Below are positions 19,424-28,091 of a stretch of DNA of 64,000 nt, one piece after another (positions within the stretch are counted from its first letter, which is position 1; every line of letters begins with the position of its first letter). A program made the position numbers and the translations under genes. The DNA is from Thiobacillus denitrificans (GTDB lineage Bacteria > Pseudomonadota > Gammaproteobacteria > Burkholderiales > Thiobacillaceae): the NCBI GenBank assembly GCA_020723405.1, contig DYIY01000016.1:1-64000 (forward strand), given 5' to 3'. The notes beneath the pieces were generated by a model, which searched no databases, had not been told where the DNA came from, and saw only the letters and a program-made list of their open reading frames with translations.

Positions 19424-20652
19424 GGGGGGAGGGCTTCCTGTATGGCCGCCACCCGGGCGGCATGGATCAGGCCGGGGATGGCACCGGGATCGGGGGCTTG
19501 GCTGGCGATGGCACCGGCCGGCACGTTCCGGGCTGCCTCCAGTGCGCGGTGCAGGCGATCCGCCGGGAGAAAGGGGCGGGATTCGTAACCCGGCCGACCG
19601 CGAAAGTCCGCCTGACAGGCTTGCAGAAAGGCGGCAAAACGCGCCGGTCGGCGCAGGGCGTCGGTTTGCTCCAGCAAGTGCAGCATGCCTTCCGCATCCA
19701 GGGATTTGGCGGCATGGGCACGGCCATGCCATCGGGACACCACCCGCGCCAGACCGGCACAGTCAGCGGGAACCCGCAGCCGTTCGTTCACCGCGTCCAC
19801 CGCCGCCATGCCCCGTTCCTCGTGGCCGCTGTGATCCGGCCAGCGTTCCCGGGGCGTCAGGCCCTTGCCCAGGTCATGGAGCAGGGCGGCATACCGCACC
19901 GGCAGATCGGCGTCGGCCAGGGCGGCCTGGTCCAGAACGGCAAGCAGATGCAGGCCCGTATCCATCTCCGGGTGGCTGATCGGGTTCTGGGGTACCCCGA
20001 ACAGACGGTCCACCTCCGGGAGCAGGCGGGCCAGGGCGCCGCAGTCCCGCAGCACCTGGATCATGCGTGCCGGGCGACGGGCCATGAGGCCCCGGCTGAG
20101 TTCCTGCCAGACCCGTTCCGGCACCAGGGCATCCACCTCCCCGTCCGCCACCATGCGGGCCATCAGGGCCAGGGTCTCCGGGGCCACGCTGAAATCGGGA
20201 AAGCGGGCAGAGAAGCGGGCCACGCGCAGAATGCGCACCGGATCCTCCACGAAGGCATCGGAGACGTGGCGCAGCGTCCGCGCGGCAATATCCGCCTGGC
20301 CGCCGTGGGGATCGATGATCCGGCCGTCCTCGTCTTCCGCCATGGCATTGATGGTCAGGTCACGGCGCAGCAGGTCCTCCTCCAGGCTCACGTCGGGCGC
20401 GGCATGGACTACAAAGCCCCGGTAACCGGGCGCAGTTTTCCGTTCCGTGCGAGCCAGGGCGTATTCCTCCTGGGTGACGGGATGGAGAAATACGGGGAAA
20501 TCCTTGCCCACCGGACGGAAGCCCAGGCTGGCCATCAGTTCCGCGCTGGCGCCCACCACCACGTGATCCCGGTCCTGGACCGGCAGGCCCAGCAGACGGT
20601 CGCGCACGGCGCCACCCACCACGTAGGCCCGGACCGGGGGGGGAAAGGTCAT
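19420..20652 (-). CDS. cca: Multifunctional CCA protein (tRNA nucleotidyltransferase)
   Basis: Adds or repairs the 3' CCA of tRNAs. The class II nucleotidyltransferase head is [28 protein letters not shown], followed by the fingers segment [15 protein letters not shown] and the [12 protein letters not shown] motif. The C-terminal HD phosphohydrolase domain is seen as [27 protein letters not shown]. With 410 residues it matches the long gammaproteobacterial/betaproteobacterial form. Start and stop overlap the neighbouring genes by ATGA on both sides, so it is the middle of a coupled leftward trio. Confidence 0.96.
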   Translation of the reverse strand: MTFPPPVRAYVVGGAVRDRLLGLPVQDRDHVVVGASAELMASLGFRPVGKDFPVFLHPVTQEEYALARTERKTAPGYRGFVVHAAPDVSLEEDLLRRDLTINAMAEDEDGRIIDPHGGQADIAARTLRHVSDAFVEDPVRILRVARFSARFPDFSVAPETLALMARMVADGEVDALVPERVWQELSRGLMARRPARMIQVLRDCGALARLLPEVDRLFGVPQNPISHPEMDTGLHLLAVLDQAALADADLPVRYAALLHDLGKGLTPRERWPDHSGHEERGMAAVDAVNERLRVPADCAGLARVVSRWHGRAHAAKSLDAEGMLHLLEQTDALRRPARFAAFLQACQADFRGRPGYESRPFLPADRLHRALEAARNVPAGAIASQAPDPGAIPGLIHAARVAAIQEALPP

Positions 20653-21620
20653 CGGCCGGCCCGGCGGCGGAAGGGATCGTAATGCCGGCGGGGATGGACT
20701 TCCCGCAGGTAACCGATGACCGCCTCCAGGGGGGTGGGACGGCCGAACACGGCGGGAAAGCCGTCCGGACAGACGTTGTCCGCCTGCATGGCGTAATGGT
20801 TGTCCCGGGTCATGAGTTTGCGCCCGGGCTTGAGTTCCATGAGCCGGGCAAACCAGTAGGAAGGGCCGGGGCCCAGGGGCAGGATCAGCCGCTTGAGACC
20901 CAGTTCCCGGGCGGTCAGGCCCAGCAATTCCGCCAGGGAATAAACCCGGGGACCGCACAGGTTATAGGCCTGGCCCACGGTTTCAGGCCGGCTCAGGGCA
21001 GTGGCGAAGGCCCGGGCCACGTCGCCCACGAAGACGGGCTGGAAACGGGCGTGGCCATCGGCCAGGGGCAGCACCGGGGCCAGAGGCAGCAGGCGGGCGA
21101 ACAAGCTGAGGAAACTGTCCCCCGGGCCGAAGATCACCGAGGGGCGGAAGACCGTGACCTCCAGATCGGCAGCAGCCCGGACCAGGGCTTCCCCCTGGGC
21201 CTTGGAGCGCTGGTAGGCACTGGGGGAGGTTTCGCTCGCCCCCAGGGCCCCCATGTGCAGCAGACGCCTGACGGCGGCGCGCCGGCAGGCGCCCACCACC
21301 TGGCCGGGTAGCCCCACGTGGGCATGCTGGAAGCTGCCGCGCCGGGACCGCTCATCCTCACCCCCGGCCGGGGCCGTTTCGTGGAGGATGCCTACCAGGT
21401 TGATGACTGCCTGGACGCCCTGGAACAGGCGATCCAGTTCCCCGGGCTGGTGGATGTCCGTTTCCACCACTTCCACTCCGGGCAGCAGGATCAGATGCTT
21501 GACCGGCTCCCGGCGCCGGGCCGGGACCCGCACCCGCCAGCCCTGGTTGGCGAGGAGGGGAACCAGGTGGCGGCCGACGAAGCCGCCACCGCCGAGAACA
21601 CAGACGGTGGGCTGGGACAT
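20649..21620 (-). CDS. NAD(P)-binding epimerase-like protein, NDUFA9-type
   Basis: An atypical short-chain dehydrogenase of 323 residues. The Rossmann start is [20 protein letters not shown], followed by VINLVGIL and the YxxxK-type segment [13 protein letters not shown]. The family is named for the complex I accessory subunit NDUFA9, and bacterial members often lie near cca. Substrate and role are not known. Its stop overlaps the cca start by four bases. The rest of complex I is not in this window. Confidence 0.85.
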   Translation of the reverse strand: MSQPTVCVLGGGGFVGRHLVPLLANQGWRVRVPARRREPVKHLILLPGVEVVETDIHQPGELDRLFQGVQAVINLVGILHETAPAGGEDERSRRGSFQHAHVGLPGQVVGACRRAAVRRLLHMGALGASETSPSAYQRSKAQGEALVRAAADLEVTVFRPSVIFGPGDSFLSLFARLLPLAPVLPLADGHARFQPVFVGDVARAFATALSRPETVGQAYNLCGPRVYSLAELLGLTARELGLKRLILPLGPGPSYWFARLMELKPGRKLMTRDNHYAMQADNVCPDGFPAVFGRPTPLEAVIGYLREVHPRRHYDPFRRRAGR

Positions 21621-21675
21621 GGCAGGCGTGATGAGGAGGATAAGGACGCCATTCTAACGTCCGGGACCGGGGGCG

Positions 21676-23610
21676 CTACTCCGGTTGGGGGGCGGCCTCA
21701 TCCCTGTCCGGTGCAGGGGTGCCGGGCCGGGGGGGGATCACTCCCAGACGGTCCTTCAGGGATTGGCTCACCCCGCCGAAGCGGGCCCGGTAGAACATGG
21801 CATTGGCCAGCACCTTCTTCACGTAATCCCGGGTTTCGGCGAAGGGGATGTTCTCCACGTAGATGGCCCCCTCCAGAGGGGTTGCCGCTTGCCATTTGCG
21901 GGCCCGGCCCGGGCCGGCGTTGTAACCGGCGGTGGCCAGTACGGGGGACTGGTCCAGGCCGTCGAAGATGCGCTTCAGGTAGTAGGTGCCGAAGCGGATG
22001 TTGGTTTCGGGCCGGCCCACCTCCTTGTGGGCGTTGGCCTTGAGTCCCAGTTGCCGGGCAATCCACTTGGCCGTGGCGGGCATGATCTGCATGAGACCCT
22101 GGGCCCCGACCGATGAGCGGGCGTAATCCACGAAGCGGGATTCCTGGCGCATGAGGCCGAAGACCCAGGCTTCATCCAGTCCGTTTTCCTGGGCGTAGGC
22201 GCTGGCCAGATCCCGATAGGGGGCCAGGTAGCGCAGGTCGAAATCATGGACATCCCGGGTCTTCTCGGCGGTGATGATGGCCCGGTCATACCATTCCTCC
22301 CGGCGGGCCAGTTCGGCGGCGGCCAGCAGGAGCCGGTCCTCCAGGCCACGCAGGGTGCGCTCCCATTCCGCCACTGCGTTGCCGGTGTCCCCCAGGCGGC
22401 GCAGCAGCAGGGCCCGCTGGAAACCGGCCAGGGACTCGACGCTCTTCAGGTCGTCCGGGGTCACCTTGTAGTCGGCCGGCCGGGCTTCCAGTTTGGCCGG
22501 CAGTTCCTCTTCGGCCAGCAGGCCGTAATAGTGGATTTCCCGGGACAACCGGGCGAACAACTGGTTGGCCGGATAGGCCGCGTTGAGGGCTTTGAGGGCC
22601 CGGGCTTTCCAGTAGCGCCAGACCGGCTCGTTCTGCATGGTGTCCGGCATGGCATCGATGGTCCGGTAGGTTTCCACCCAGTTGCCGGCGCGCAGGGCGG
22701 CCCGGGTCTTCCACTGGAACTGGGGCTCGGTCCGGGGTACCCCGGCCTTGGCGAACCAGTCCAGGGCCCGGGCGTCGTGGAGCCGGGCGGCGTGCATGCC
22801 GACCTGGGCCCAGCCGAATTGCCTTTCCTCCTCGGTGTAGGCCAACTGGTCCTGCTCCCAGAGCCGGGCCGCAGCCACCGGTTCATCCTTGGCCAGACGG
22901 GTCAGCACGTGCAGGCCCGCCTCCCGTTGGGCCCGCCGTTCACCGGGGTTGGCCAGCAGGCGGAGATCCTGACGCTGGGCCCGGGCCAGGGCATCGGCCT
23001 CCATGCGCAGGGCTTCCGGCAAGCCGGCGTCCACCTCCCGGGCCAGGCGCAGGTTGTTGGCGTCCAGGGCCAGGCGCAGGCGCAGCATGCGGTCTTCCAG
23101 GCTGAGCACGCCCCGCTCGGCCAGGGTGGCGAACAGGGCATCGCAGGCGCTGGGGAGATCCCGGAAGGTGCGCCATTGGGCCAGGCCCTCACCTTCCGCC
23201 CCTTTGTCGGCATCGGCAAGCCGGGCCCGCAGGGCCAGGCATTGGAGTTCCTGGTCCGGCTTGAGCAGGGTCTGGAATTGTTCCCGGAAGGCCGGCCAGT
23301 TCTCCTCCTTGCCGAACTGGCGGGCCAGATCGCCGCGCAACCGGTCGGCCAGGTGGCTGTCCGGGTGGCGGGCGATGAAATCCAACTGCGCCTGCACGGG
23401 CGGGTCGTTGGATTTCAGCCGCCAGTAGCGGATGTAGGGGGCCAGCAGATGGTCGGCGGGGATCCGCTCCGCATATTTCTGGAAACGGTCCATCCGGCCC
23501 TTCTGGTAAGCCTCCCGGGCCGCCTGGAAATCGGTTTCGACTGAGGCCCGGGCCAGGGTTGCCAGGAGGAGGGCCAACAGAAACAGGCTGGAGAAATGTC
23601 GCGGCCGCAC
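21676..23610 (-). CDS. slt: Soluble lytic murein transglycosylase, Slt70-like
   Basis: A periplasmic enzyme that cleaves peptidoglycan to 1,6-anhydromuramyl products. A signal peptide (FSSLFLLALLLATLARA) precedes a long alpha-helical superhelix of about 430 residues. The C-terminal goose-lysozyme-like domain has the catalytic Glu in GLMRQESRFVDYARS, then GAQGLMQIMPATA, and ends AGYNAGPGRARKW. The frame is open up to 23667. I chose the GTG at 23610 because it leaves a compact signal peptide; TTG at 23631 or 23667 are alternatives, and none has a strong ribosome site. A proline-rich tail closes the protein. Confidence 0.93.
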   Translation of the reverse strand: MRPRHFSSLFLLALLLATLARASVETDFQAAREAYQKGRMDRFQKYAERIPADHLLAPYIRYWRLKSNDPPVQAQLDFIARHPDSHLADRLRGDLARQFGKEENWPAFREQFQTLLKPDQELQCLALRARLADADKGAEGEGLAQWRTFRDLPSACDALFATLAERGVLSLEDRMLRLRLALDANNLRLAREVDAGLPEALRMEADALARAQRQDLRLLANPGERRAQREAGLHVLTRLAKDEPVAAARLWEQDQLAYTEEERQFGWAQVGMHAARLHDARALDWFAKAGVPRTEPQFQWKTRAALRAGNWVETYRTIDAMPDTMQNEPVWRYWKARALKALNAAYPANQLFARLSREIHYYGLLAEEELPAKLEARPADYKVTPDDLKSVESLAGFQRALLLRRLGDTGNAVAEWERTLRGLEDRLLLAAAELARREEWYDRAIITAEKTRDVHDFDLRYLAPYRDLASAYAQENGLDEAWVFGLMRQESRFVDYARSSVGAQGLMQIMPATAKWIARQLGLKANAHKEVGRPETNIRFGTYYLKRIFDGLDQSPVLATAGYNAGPGRARKWQAATPLEGAIYVENIPFAETRDYVKKVLANAMFYRARFGGVSQSLKDRLGVIPPRPGTPAPDRDEAAPQPE

Positions 23611-23692
23611 GCCCTGGATCAGGTTATTCAAAGTGCCGCACTGTAACCCATGCCCGGGCGACGGCAAAACCGTTGCCCGGCAGGGAGGGCGG

Positions 23693-24211
23693 TCAGCGTT
23701 CGGCCAGGCTCACGTTCACGTTGACCCGCACCGTCTGGCCCGGGTCGTAGGGCAGGAAGGCGTTGTAGTCGTGGCCCTGGTAACGGTAGGTCACGTTGTA
23801 GCCGGTGAGCTGGCGGGTCCAGTTGTCCACATTGCGGCAACGCTGCTCGGTGCGTGGCTGGCTGGCGGTCCGGCCCTGGTGGCCGTCGTTGTCGATGTTG
23901 TCGCCGACGATGGCACCTGTGGCGGCGCCTACGGCAGTGGCCACACTGCGGCCGTTGCCCTTGCCCACCTGGTTGCCGAGCAGGCCGCCGACCAGACCAC
24001 CGATGATGGCGCCGCCATAGGAGCGGCCATCGGAGCGGACTTCACTGGTGGACACCTGTTCCTCCCAGCATTCCCGTTGCGGTTTGTTGACGCTTTCATA
24101 GACGGGGGTGCTGGACATCACCTGGGCGGAGTCCTGGAAATTGGCTGCCTGGACCGGGGCCATGGCCCCGGCGAACAGAGCGCTGAACAGCAGGGGGGTG
24201 GAAGTGCGCAT
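23693..24211 (-). CDS. Exported glycine-zipper 2TM-domain protein
   Basis: This 172-residue protein has a cleavable signal peptide (MRTSTPLLFSALFAGAMAPVQA). The glycine-zipper segment is GGAIIGGLVGGLLGNQVGKGNGRSVATAVGAATGAIVG, as in Rick_17kDa/2TM envelope proteins. A C-terminal beta-rich region ends VNVNVSLAER. Two cysteines (RECWEE, QRCRNV) could form a disulfide. AAGGAG lies well before the ATG at 24211. It is probably an outer-membrane-associated or periplasmic protein of unknown function. It lies downstream of the Arg-rich exported protein, which suggests co-transcription away from the two-component pair. Confidence 0.85.
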   Translation of the reverse strand: MRTSTPLLFSALFAGAMAPVQAANFQDSAQVMSSTPVYESVNKPQRECWEEQVSTSEVRSDGRSYGGAIIGGLVGGLLGNQVGKGNGRSVATAVGAATGAIVGDNIDNDGHQGRTASQPRTEQRCRNVDNWTRQLTGYNVTYRYQGHDYNAFLPYDPGQTVRVNVNVSLAER

Positions 24212-24242
24212 GGTGAAACTCCTTCTCTCGTTACGTAGTGGG

Positions 24243-24722
24243 TCAACGGTCCCGGCCGCCATCCCGGCTGCCGTCACGACCGCCGCGGCGGTCGAAAAAT
24301 TCACCCGGATAGGGAACATCCCGGGGGGGCAGGTTCTCGAACCGGCCATTCTCGTGGCGACGCCGTTCGAATCCCGTGCCGAAGCTGCCCTGATCATCCC
24401 GGTCGTCCCGGCCGGTCCGCTCCCGGTCGTCCCGGACTGGCGGTCCCCGCCGATCTTCCTGGCTCCAGCGGTCGCCCAAGCCGTCCCTTTGGCGCAACAT
24501 GCGCTCACGGAACTCCCGGCGCAGCTTCAAGCGTTCTTCGGGGCTGGCCTGTTCCCAGCGCTCCCGCAGGGCCTGGCGCTCCTCCGGCGTGAGTTGGGCG
24601 AGCATGGCCTGCATGGGGCCCTGACTGCGGTAGTCGTCGTCCCGGGCCTGGGCCGGTAGGGCGGCCAGGCCCAGGAGCAGGGCAAGCAGCAGGTTTCTGG
24701 AATTCAGGGGGCCGGGTTTCAT
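24243..24722 (-). CDS. Small exported arginine-rich protein
   Basis: This 159-residue protein has a signal peptide (LLLALLLGLAALPAQA) and then a helical segment MLAQLTPEERQALRERWEQASPEERLKLRREF. That repeated TPEER/SPEER pattern is seen in DUF3106-like and in CpxP-like periplasmic proteins. The last 70 residues are low-complexity, rich in Arg, Asp and Gly (RDGSRDGGRDR). It has a strong ribosome site (AAGGAGACAACC). The position divergent from an OmpR/EnvZ-like pair resembles periplasmic feedback partners of envelope two-component systems; that is inference only. Confidence 0.75.
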   Translation of the reverse strand: MKPGPLNSRNLLLALLLGLAALPAQARDDDYRSQGPMQAMLAQLTPEERQALRERWEQASPEERLKLRREFRERMLRQRDGLGDRWSQEDRRGPPVRDDRERTGRDDRDDQGSFGTGFERRRHENGRFENLPPRDVPYPGEFFDRRGGRDGSRDGGRDR

Positions 24723-24761
24723 GGTTGTCTCCTTGTACGTTTCCCATGCTAGGCACATGGG

Positions 24762-24799
24762 GTAACACGTGGGTTTCCGCTTCGGATAGATTTGTAACA
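24762..24799. promoter_or_regulatory. Direct GTAACA repeats in a divergent promoter region
   Basis: GTAACA occurs at 24762-24767 and again at 24794-24799, 32 bases apart (about three helical turns), between the divergent Arg-rich protein gene and the OmpR-like regulator gene. OmpR-family regulators bind direct repeats, so these are candidate sites for autoregulation. Confidence 0.35.
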
Positions 24800-24820
24800 G
24801 AGTGTTTCGGAGAAAAAGCT

Positions 24821-25531
24821 GTGAACGACAATCCCCAAGTGTTGGTGGTGGACGATGACGCGGGCATCCGCGACCTGCTGGCCGACTATCTGGCCAAGCA
24901 GGGTCTGAGCGTGGCCACGGCCCGGGACGGCAAGGAAATGGACGAGCGGCTGGCCGCCGCCTTCCCGGATATCATCGTCATGGACCTGATGCTGCCCGGT
25001 GAGGACGGGCTGGCCCTTACCCGGCGGGTGAAGGCCGGCCGAGCCGTGCCGGTAATCATGCTGTCCGCCCGGGGAGAGGACATCGACCGCATCGTGGGTC
25101 TGGAGGTGGGGGCCGACGATTACCTGGCCAAACCCTTCAATCCCCGGGAACTGCTGGCCCGCATCCGCGCCGTGCTGCGCCGGGGGGGCGGCGGCAAGGC
25201 CGAGGAAGAGGTCGGCGAGACGGTCCGCTTCGGCCCCTTCGCCCTGGATGTGGCCGCCCAGAGCCTGGCCCGGGACGGCCAGGACATCCCCCTCACCCAG
25301 GCCGAGTTCACCCTGCTCAAGCTGTTCGTGGAACATCCCGGCCGGGCCCTGTCCCGGGACCAGATCATGGACTGGTTGAAGGGCTATGATCGGGACCCCT
25401 TCGACCGCTCCATCGACGTGCGGGTCACCCGGCTGCGCAAGAAGATCGAGGATGACCCGGCCAATCCGGTGTACATCCGCACCGTGTGGGGCCAGGGCTA
25501 CCTGTTCTCCCCCAAGGGCAAGGGCGGGTGA
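24821..25531 (+). CDS. OmpR-family response regulator
   Basis: An N-terminal receiver (VLVVDDDAG, phospho-acceptor Asp55 in IIVMDLMLPGEDG, Lys in YLAKPFNPREL) is joined to a C-terminal winged helix (LTQAEFTLLKLFVEHPGRALSRDQI, RSIDVRVTRLRKKIEDDP, IRTVWGQGYLF). The wording is closest to OmpR itself. The start is GTG at 24821, with GGAGA nine bases upstream, giving 236 residues. The stop overlaps the GTG of the kinase gene by four bases (GTGA). It is likely autoregulated together with the divergent exported-protein genes. Confidence 0.93.
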   Translation: MNDNPQVLVVDDDAGIRDLLADYLAKQGLSVATARDGKEMDERLAAAFPDIIVMDLMLPGEDGLALTRRVKAGRAVPVIMLSARGEDIDRIVGLEVGADDYLAKPFNPRELLARIRAVLRRGGGGKAEEEVGETVRFGPFALDVAAQSLARDGQDIPLTQAEFTLLKLFVEHPGRALSRDQIMDWLKGYDRDPFDRSIDVRVTRLRKKIEDDPANPVYIRTVWGQGYLFSPKGKGG

Positions 25532-26847
25532 GGCTGCTGCCCGAAACCCTGTTCGGCCGCACCGCCGCCGTCCTGCTGGCGGCCTTCCTGGTATTCGAAG
25601 CGGCGGCCTTCAGCGTGGTCTGGCGCATGGTCATCCAGCCCCTGGCTGAACGTTCCGCCGACGATCTGGCGGCCAAGATCCACCTGGCCGCCCAGACCTG
25701 GGTGGAACTGCCCCCCGCCACCCGGGCCGACTACGAGATGGAACTGTCCTTCCGTCATGACCTGGAATTGGGAGCGGCCAAGGTTTCCCTGCCCGACGCG
25801 GCCGCAGAGCCGGGCTATTTTGCCGGGCTGCTGCTCCAGGCCCTGGGCAGCCGCACCGGACAGACCATGACCCTGAAGCAGGGACCCGACGGCGGATGGG
25901 ACTGGCTGGAAATCCAGGTGGCCGGCACCCGGCTGCGGGTGGGCTATGACCGGCTGCGCTATGACCTGGAGGCCCCCCTGGCGGCGGTGGGGGTGTTTCT
26001 CTTGGGCGCCGGCCTGACCCTGCTCACCGCCCTGTTCATGGTCCGTCAGATGAGCCGCGACCTGGCCGGCCTGGCGGACAAGGCCCGGGAGGTGGGCCAG
26101 GGACGGGAACCGGAGCGGCTGCCGGAGACGGGGCCTGTGGAAATCCGGGAACTCACCACGGCTTTCAACCGCATGGCCGAAGAAGTGCAAAGTCTGCTGG
26201 AAAACCGCACCGTGTTGTTGTCCGGCATTTCCCACGACCTGCGCACCCCCATCACCCGCATGAAGCTGGCCCTGTCCATGCTGGACGGCGCGGACCCGGC
26301 CATGGTGGCCCGGCTGGAAGGGGATCTGGACGAAATGAACCGGCTCATCGGCGACATGCTGGCCTTTGCCCGGGCCCTGCGGGCCGACGACCAGGACGAA
26401 CTGGACCTGAACGGCACCCTGGGCGAGGCGGCAGCCCGGGCGGGGCGCCTGGGCCCGGTCAACTGGACGCCCGGTCCGCCCTGTCCGGCCCGGGTGAGCC
26501 CGGCGGCCCTGGGGCGCATCCTGGACAACCTGCTGGAAAACGCCCGGCGCTATGGCGGCGGAGAGGCGGTGGATCTGGTGCTCGGCCAGGACCGGGGAGA
26601 GATCCGGGTGGGCGTGCTGGATCGGGGGCCGGGCATCCCGGCGGAACAACGGGAGGCGGTATTCCGGCCCTTCTTCCGGCTGGAGGCTTCCCGGGCCCGG
26701 GATTCGGGGGGAAGCGGACTGGGGCTGGCCATCGTCCGCCAGTTGGCCGATGCCCAGGGCTGGCGGGTGGAACTGAGGGACCGGCAGGGCGGCGGCCTGG
26801 CCGCCTGGCTGACGATCCCCGCCGGGATCACTTCACGTGGTACTTGA
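25528..26847 (+). CDS. EnvZ-like membrane sensor histidine kinase
   Basis: A 439-residue inner-membrane kinase. TM1 is about 11-33, a periplasmic domain of some 115 residues follows, and TM2 is about 150-171. Next come a HAMP linker (QMSRDLAGLADKAREVGQG), the H-box GISHDLRTPITRMKLALSML with His236, and a HATPase domain (ILDNLLENARRYG, VLDRGPGIP, FFRLEASR, GGSGLGLAIVRQL). The H-box and HAMP style match EnvZ. The GTG start is coupled to the response regulator stop. Its last 20 bases overlap a small convergent gene. Confidence 0.93.
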   Translation: MRLLPETLFGRTAAVLLAAFLVFEAAAFSVVWRMVIQPLAERSADDLAAKIHLAAQTWVELPPATRADYEMELSFRHDLELGAAKVSLPDAAAEPGYFAGLLLQALGSRTGQTMTLKQGPDGGWDWLEIQVAGTRLRVGYDRLRYDLEAPLAAVGVFLLGAGLTLLTALFMVRQMSRDLAGLADKAREVGQGREPERLPETGPVEIRELTTAFNRMAEEVQSLLENRTVLLSGISHDLRTPITRMKLALSMLDGADPAMVARLEGDLDEMNRLIGDMLAFARALRADDQDELDLNGTLGEAAARAGRLGPVNWTPGPPCPARVSPAALGRILDNLLENARRYGGGEAVDLVLGQDRGEIRVGVLDRGPGIPAEQREAVFRPFFRLEASRARDSGGSGLGLAIVRQLADAQGWRVELRDRQGGGLAAWLTIPAGITSRGT

Positions 26848-26983
26848 ACACCATCACTTCCATGTTCAGGAAGGACAGGCTGGTGATGGACAGGCGGCGG
26901 GTCTGGGTGCGGATTACCCGGGCGGCGTTGTCGGCCGCGCGGCGGAAGCGGATGGTCAGGCTGGGTGTCAGGGTCAGGGTCAT
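26828..26983 (-). CDS. Small hypothetical protein, 51 residues
   Basis: A short frame with an excellent ribosome site: GGAGG seven bases before the ATG at 26983. The peptide is basic (MTLTLTPSLTIRFRRAADN, RVIRTQTRRL) with a moderately hydrophobic C-terminal third (SITSLSFLNMEVMVFKYHVK). Its end overlaps the end of the EnvZ-like kinase gene by 20 bases on the opposite strand. I do not recognise a family. The ribosome site is the main support; it could also be a spurious frame. Confidence 0.45.
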   Translation of the reverse strand: MTLTLTPSLTIRFRRAADNAARVIRTQTRRLSITSLSFLNMEVMVFKYHVK

Positions 26984-27176
26984 GGTGTCCTCCGGTCTCT
27001 TGAGGGGAACCATGCAAACCCCGTGCCCAGGCAGAACACATTGATCTGACAGGATTTCTTCGCCTGAACGCGAAGTTGCCTGGCGAACGGCCGGACAGCC
27101 CGTCAAATTCCCGTCAGTTGGGCGGATCGGGGCCTGGAGCGGTTAGAATCGCACCTCTTTATCCCCTCTTGCCACC

Positions 27177-28091
27177 ATGCCCGCATTCCAGGACATCATC
27201 CTCACCCTTCAAAAATTCTGGGGGGAACAGGGCTGCGCCCTGCTCCAGCCCTACGACATGGAAGTCGGCGCCGGCACCTCCCATACCGCCACCTTCCTGC
27301 GTTCCCTGGGCCCGGAGCCCTGGAAGGCCGCCTACGTGCAGCCCAGTCGCCGGCCCAAGGACGGCCGCTACGGCGAGAACCCCAACCGCATGCAGCACTA
27401 CTACCAGTACCAGGTGGTGCTGAAGCCGGCCCCGGCCAATATCCTGGAGCTCTACCTGGGCTCCCTGGAGGCCCTGGGCTTCGACCTGAAGAAGAACGAC
27501 ATCCGCTTCGTGGAAGACGACTGGGAAAACCCCACCCTGGGCGCCTGGGGCCTGGGCTGGGAAGTGTGGCTGAACGGCATGGAAGTCACCCAGTTCACCT
27601 ACTTCCAGCAGGTGGGCGGCATCGACTGCAAGCCCATCACCGGCGAGATCACCTACGGCCTGGAACGCCTCGCCATGTATCTGCAGGGTGTGGAGAACGT
27701 GTTCGACCTGGAATATGCCCCCGGGGTCAGCTACGGCGACGTGTTCCACCAGAACGAGGTGGAACAATCGGCCTACAACTTTGAGCATTCCGACGTGGAG
27801 TTCCTGCTCACCGCCTTCAACGCCCACGAAAAACAGGCCCGCCTGCTCATGGAGCGGCAACTGGCCCTGCCGGCCTACGAGCAGGTGCTCAAGGCCGCCC
27901 ACACCTTCAACCTGCTGGACGCCCGGGGCGCCATCTCGGTCACCGAGCGGGCCGCGTATATCGGAAGAATTCGTAACCTGGCGCGCAGCGTCGCGCAAAG
28001 CTACCTGGAATCCCGGGCCCGCCTGGGCTTCCCCATGGCGCCCAGGGCCTGGGCCGAGGAAGTGCAGGCCCGCATGGAGAAGGCAGCATGA
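27177..28091 (+). CDS. glyQ: Glycine--tRNA ligase alpha subunit
   Basis: This is the catalytic class II subunit of the tetrameric bacterial GlyRS. Motifs include [24 protein letters not shown], the ATP-site region [50 protein letters not shown] and the Gly-site segment [19 protein letters not shown]. Length is 304 residues. The stop overlaps the ATG of glyS by four bases, which should couple synthesis of the two subunits. I looked for T-box elements upstream and saw none. Confidence 0.98.
   Translation: MPAFQDIILTLQKFWGEQGCALLQPYDMEVGAGTSHTATFLRSLGPEPWKAAYVQPSRRPKDGRYGENPNRMQHYYQYQVVLKPAPANILELYLGSLEALGFDLKKNDIRFVEDDWENPTLGAWGLGWEVWLNGMEVTQFTYFQQVGGIDCKPITGEITYGLERLAMYLQGVENVFDLEYAPGVSYGDVFHQNEVEQSAYNFEHSDVEFLLTAFNAHEKQARLLMERQLALPAYEQVLKAAHTFNLLDARGAISVTERAAYIGRIRNLARSVAQSYLESRARLGFPMAPRAWAEEVQARMEKAA

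Noticed and set aside
26984-27176. T-box riboswitch or other leader in front of glyQ
   Set aside because: No T-box sequence or terminator/antiterminator pair is visible. A TAGAAT at 27144 could be a -10, but the only TTG-like -35 is 20 bases away.
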